Positions 51,475 to 53,936 of a DNA stretch of 53,936 nt are shown here, piece by piece. The stretch is taken from assembly GCA_938009735.1 (NCBI GenBank), contig CALLIG010000253.1, positions 1 through 53,936 on the forward strand, read 5' to 3'. Both the position numbers and the translations under genes were made by a program. The first letter of the stretch is position 1, and the number at the start of each line of letters is the position of its first letter. This DNA is from an uncultured Flavobacteriaceae bacterium. GTDB lineage: Bacteria > Bacteroidota > Bacteroidia > Flavobacteriales > Flavobacteriaceae. The notes under the pieces are model-generated. The model saw nothing but the letters and a program-made list of their open reading frames with translations. It made no database searches and had not been told where the DNA came from.

Positions 51475-52017
51475 ATGACAATTTCAAAGCAAAAAACCGC
51501 TTTATTTTTTCGGTTAAGTATTTCTGTAACCGTATTCGGAGCACTTTTTCAATTCATCCCTTGGACTTTAATTATCCTAGGAGCGATCGGCATGGTCGTT
51601 TTTCATAGTATTCAATTTTTTCAAAAACAAGACAAATCACCGCTTGATTATGCGAGACACCTTCTTATAGTTGCTTTTTCAAGCAATTATATCATCAGTC
51701 TTCTGCATTTACCGTTTGGTCATGTACTCACAATACTAACTAAGACAGCACTTGTAGCTTTTCTATTGCTATACATTAAAAAGATAATTTCAGGTCTTCA
51801 AGAAAATGGTCAAAACGGACTTTTGGTGCAAAATATTGACACCGAAAACTTATCATATATTCTAGCGGACCTTGCCATCGTCTATATTGTAGTGGCTTCA
51901 TTATTCAAAATTCTTCATTGGGAATTTGGAATAATAAATGCTAACGTTTTATTGGTAATTGGTCTTTTTACTGCCTTAATCTCCATTTTGGCTGGCTCAA
52001 AAAGACTAAGTAGCTAA
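51475..52017 (+). CDS. GldL-like multi-span membrane protein
   Basis: 180 residues from the ATG at 51475 (MTISKQKTALFFRL). A longer frame from 51376 adds 33 residues unlike the paralogue. There are about six spans. The last repeat contains ASLFKILHWEFGIINANVLLVIGLF, the 'FKxxHW' pattern found at the start of gliding-motility protein GldL and relatives. Its paralogue follows 81 bases downstream (SKQKxxLFxRLSIS at both N-termini). Membrane location is clear; motility function is not shown. Confidence 0.72.
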   Translation: MTISKQKTALFFRLSISVTVFGALFQFIPWTLIILGAIGMVVFHSIQFFQKQDKSPLDYARHLLIVAFSSNYIISLLHLPFGHVLTILTKTALVAFLLLYIKKIISGLQENGQNGLLVQNIDTENLSYILADLAIVYIVVASLFKILHWEFGIINANVLLVIGLFTALISILAGSKRLSS

Positions 52018-52098
52018 ATACAATACAGCACCTATTTGGTAATAACACTTTTTAGAATCTTTCTCCGTTTTAGATAATAGACAAAAACTAGCTATATT

Positions 52099-52656
52099 TT
52101 GATCTCGAAACAAAAAGTCCGGCTTTTTTTACGATTAAGTATTTCTACTATATTTATTGGCGCACTATTTAAAGTGCTACACCTGCAGGGCACGAATGTT
52201 TTAATGGGCCTAGGCACTTTAGGAGTTTTAATTTTTTACAGTCTACAGTTTCACCAGAAGAAACCGAAACGCGTACTAGACTATTCGAAGTTATTTTTGT
52301 TAATCGCCTTTTTGTTTCACTATATTTTTCGCGTTTTACATTGGTCTTATGGCTACATATTTACTTTCATCTTTAGAGGAGCTTTAATACTTATTGTCGT
52401 CTCCTATTTTTACGAGGTTCTATTTGATAAAGATGACGAAATACCTAATGATTCGATAATTACGCAAAACAAACTAAGAAACAATCTTAGTCATCTATTT
52501 TATGTGCTTGCTGGAATAGGAATAATTATAGGTGCTTTTTTTAAAATTCTTCATTGGGAATTTGGGTTTATTAATGGCGGAACACTATTAATATTTGGTC
52601 TATGCTGTGCGATCCTTTCAGTCTTTATGCCCGCTAGCAATTCCGAACCTAAATAG
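52099..52656 (+). CDS. GldL-like multi-span membrane protein (paralogue)
   Basis: 185 residues, TTG start. Three similar two-span units each begin with an F/L-HW-like motif: GALFKVLHLQGTNVLMGLGTLG, FRVLHWSYGYIFTFIFRGAL and GAFFKILHWEFGFINGGTLLIFGL. The unit resembles the N-terminal hairpin of GldL. Similar to the preceding gene from the first residues, so a tandem duplication. It ends 87 bases before blaI, on the same strand, with operators in between. Confidence 0.72.
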   Translation: MISKQKVRLFLRLSISTIFIGALFKVLHLQGTNVLMGLGTLGVLIFYSLQFHQKKPKRVLDYSKLFLLIAFLFHYIFRVLHWSYGYIFTFIFRGALILIVVSYFYEVLFDKDDEIPNDSIITQNKLRNNLSHLFYVLAGIGIIIGAFFKILHWEFGFINGGTLLIFGLCCAILSVFMPASNSEPK

Positions 52657-52680
52657 CATATTTATTTAACTTTTTTCACT

Positions 52681-52742
52681 CTACACTTGTAGAATTAAAA
52701 TATTTGCTCTATGTTTGTAGAGTTAATTCTAAACATGTAGAG
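52681..52742 (+). promoter_or_regulatory. blaI promoter with three BlaI/MecI-type operators
   Basis: Three CTAnnnnTGTAG sites: CTACACTTGTAG at 52681-52692, CTATGTTTGTAG at 52709-52720 and CTAAACATGTAG at 52729-52740. A -7 element TATGTTTG (52710-52717) lies inside the second, and a TTG (52687-52689), 20 bases upstream, inside the first. BlaI-family repressors bind such dyads, so the layout predicts autorepression. Confidence 0.65.
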
Positions 52743-52743
52743 C

Positions 52744-53109
52744 ATGCAGTTGTCAAAATCAGAAGAAGAACTTATGAATATCCTATGGAAGCAAAAGAAA
52801 GCTTTCATGAAAGATTTATTAGACGCCTACCCTGAACCTAAACCTGCAACTACGACTGTTGCTACGCTTTTAAAACGAATGACCGATAAAGGTTTTGTAA
52901 CCTACAAAGCTTTCGGGCGGTCTAGAGAGTATCACCCTTTGGTTAAGAAGAAAGATTATTTTTCAAAACATGTCAACGGACTCATCAAAAACTTTTTCAA
53001 TGATAGTGCCGGTCAATTTGCTTCTTTCTTTACGCAAGAAACCAATCTAACTAAAACAGAGTTAGAAGATTTGAAAAAATTGATCGATAGCGAACTTAAA
53101 AAGAAATAA
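52744..53109 (+). CDS. BlaI/MecI/CopY-family transcriptional repressor
   Basis: 121 residues. A winged helix-turn-helix at the N-terminus (LSKSEEELMNILWKQKKAFMKDLLDAYPEPKPATTTVATLLKRMTDKGFVTYKAFGRSREYHPLV) and a C-terminal dimerisation/cleavage part (FNDSAGQFASFFTQETNLTKTELEDLKKLIDS). BlaI repressors are inactivated by proteolysis triggered by the partner BlaR1, encoded 2 bases downstream. Three operator-like sites overlap its promoter. Confidence 0.93.
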   Translation: MQLSKSEEELMNILWKQKKAFMKDLLDAYPEPKPATTTVATLLKRMTDKGFVTYKAFGRSREYHPLVKKKDYFSKHVNGLIKNFFNDSAGQFASFFTQETNLTKTELEDLKKLIDSELKKK

Positions 53110-53111
53110 TC

Positions 53112-53936
53112 ATGTTGGTATATATCTTAAAATCCATCACCTGTCTGGCAATTTTATTTGTGTTCTATAAGATCTTTTTAGAAAAGGAGAACATGCATGT
53201 TTTCAAGCGTTTCTATCTCTTAGGAGCATTACTCTTTTCTATGATTATTCCTTCCTTAGTATTCACAGAATATGTGATGGTTGAACCAGAACCTATGGTT
53301 ACGGTATCGACTCCAGTTATCATGCAACAAACTGAATATTCAAATGATGTGGTTCATGTTCCACAAGCCCTTGAAACTGATGTTGTAGATATCGCACCTA
53401 TATTATGGGGCGTTTATTTTATAGGATTGTTTTTCTTCGGATTAAAATTTATAAGAAACCTATTCCAGATTTATAGACGCATTCGCAAAAACCCGAAGCA
53501 AAAATTATCTCGTTTTACGCAAGTTCTGTTGCAAGAAAAAATAACGCCACATACCTTTTTTAGCTATATTTTTCTAAACAAGAAGAAGTTTGAGGCAGAT
53601 CAAATTCCAGCCGAGGTACTCCTGCACGAACAAACACATGCTAGCCAAAAACATAGTTGGGATGTTATACTTGTAGAACTACTACATGCCATTTTTTGGA
53701 TAAACCCATTCATATATCTCACTAAAAAAGCCATCAAACTAAATCATGAATTCTTAGCCGATCAAGCTGTATTAAAAGAGAATATCGACAAAACCACCTA
53801 TCAAAACACATTACTATCGTACTTATCACCCGATAGCGAGAAGAAGTATCAGCCTTTGGCTAATGCCATCAATTATTCATCAATCAAAAAACGATTTACA
53901 GTTATGAAAACACACACATCAAAAAAAGCAGTTCTA
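53112..53936 (+). CDS. BlaR1-type M56 peptidase sensor (5' part, runs off the window)
   Basis: 275 residues are visible, then the window ends without a stop. Membrane spans lie at about 1-20, 35-55 and 95-115 (PILWGVYFIGLFFFGLKF). The M56 zinc motif HEQTH is at 172-176, with the third ligand Glu 213 in NHEFLADQAV. In Bacteroidota the C-terminal part varies (often a TonB-like domain in place of the penicillin sensor) and cannot be seen here. It pairs with blaI, the start lying 2 bases after its stop. Confidence 0.88.
   Translation, partial: MLVYILKSITCLAILFVFYKIFLEKENMHVFKRFYLLGALLFSMIIPSLVFTEYVMVEPEPMVTVSTPVIMQQTEYSNDVVHVPQALETDVVDIAPILWGVYFIGLFFFGLKFIRNLFQIYRRIRKNPKQKLSRFTQVLLQEKITPHTFFSYIFLNKKKFEADQIPAEVLLHEQTHASQKHSWDVILVELLHAIFWINPFIYLTKKAIKLNHEFLADQAVLKENIDKTTYQNTLLSYLSPDSEKKYQPLANAINYSSIKKRFTVMKTHTSKKAVL

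Noticed and set aside
1-53936. CRISPR arrays, prophage structural genes, insertion-sequence transposases and secondary-metabolite clusters
   Set aside because: None seen on either strand; the only mobile element supported is the one in tRNA-Leu.

Overview
The window is chromosomal DNA from a member of the Bacteroidota, most likely the family Flavobacteriaceae. The DNA is AT-rich and genes mostly lack strong Shine-Dalgarno sites. Several promoters match the Bacteroidota pattern TTTG-N18-20-TAnnTTTG. The gene content is also typical: rplM-rpsI-rpsB-tsf then pyrH-frr, multiple ExbD genes around a PorT-like gene, GldL-like membrane proteins, a BlaI/BlaR1 pair and PchR-type AraC regulation. I cannot name the genus from sequence alone.

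Layout. 1-689: the 5' part of a DUF5916 outer-membrane-type protein (minus strand). 945-4185: ribosomal proteins L13, S9 and S2 and elongation factor EF-Ts. 4260-7328 (minus): an ECF sigma factor, a membrane protein with HEAT-like repeats that is probably its anti-sigma factor, and two DUF4097 proteins. 7475-9349 (minus): an M61 PDZ peptidase lipoprotein. 9524-17069 (plus): pyrH, frr, an RND/MMPL exporter, asnS, rpoN and a divergent PAP2-like membrane protein. 17084-21574 (minus): an ExbB-type channel gene, a small membrane protein, two pairs of ExbD genes and a PorT-like barrel gene. Then come tRNA-Ser(GGA), asparaginase, a TatD nuclease, a retropepsin-like protein, a di-heme peroxidase lipoprotein, sucB-sucA, an outer-membrane barrel, an amidohydrolase, galE, a DegT aminotransferase, waaA (Kdo transferase), a small lipoprotein, a sugar porter and a 42-residue membrane protein.

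37768-49129 is the most interesting part: an integrative mobilizable element, about 11.3 kb, inserted in a tRNA-Leu(TAG) gene. It is bounded by 52-bp direct repeats with 49 identities. The left copy is the displaced 3' half of the tRNA; the right copy is part of the restored, intact tRNA. The left half carries a tyrosine recombinase and a cargo of CorA transporter, AraC regulator, secreted coiled-coil protein and MscS channel, which looks like an ion or osmotic stress module. The right half looks richer in G+C and carries a helix-turn-helix protein (excisionase-like), a primase-helicase, a Toprim primase, MobC, a MobA relaxase and a membrane accessory protein. Non-coding signals include paired subterminal repeats at both ends, a GAACCAAA motif shared by both ends and the excisionase promoter region, an iteron-like cluster between the helicase and the primase, and a candidate oriT after the mobilization genes. 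No conjugation pore genes are present, so transfer would need a helper element.

49281-53936: an M20 dipeptidase, a PhnA protein, two GldL-like membrane proteins, and a BlaI repressor with a BlaR1 sensor (cut by the window end) behind three CTAnnnnTGTAG operators.
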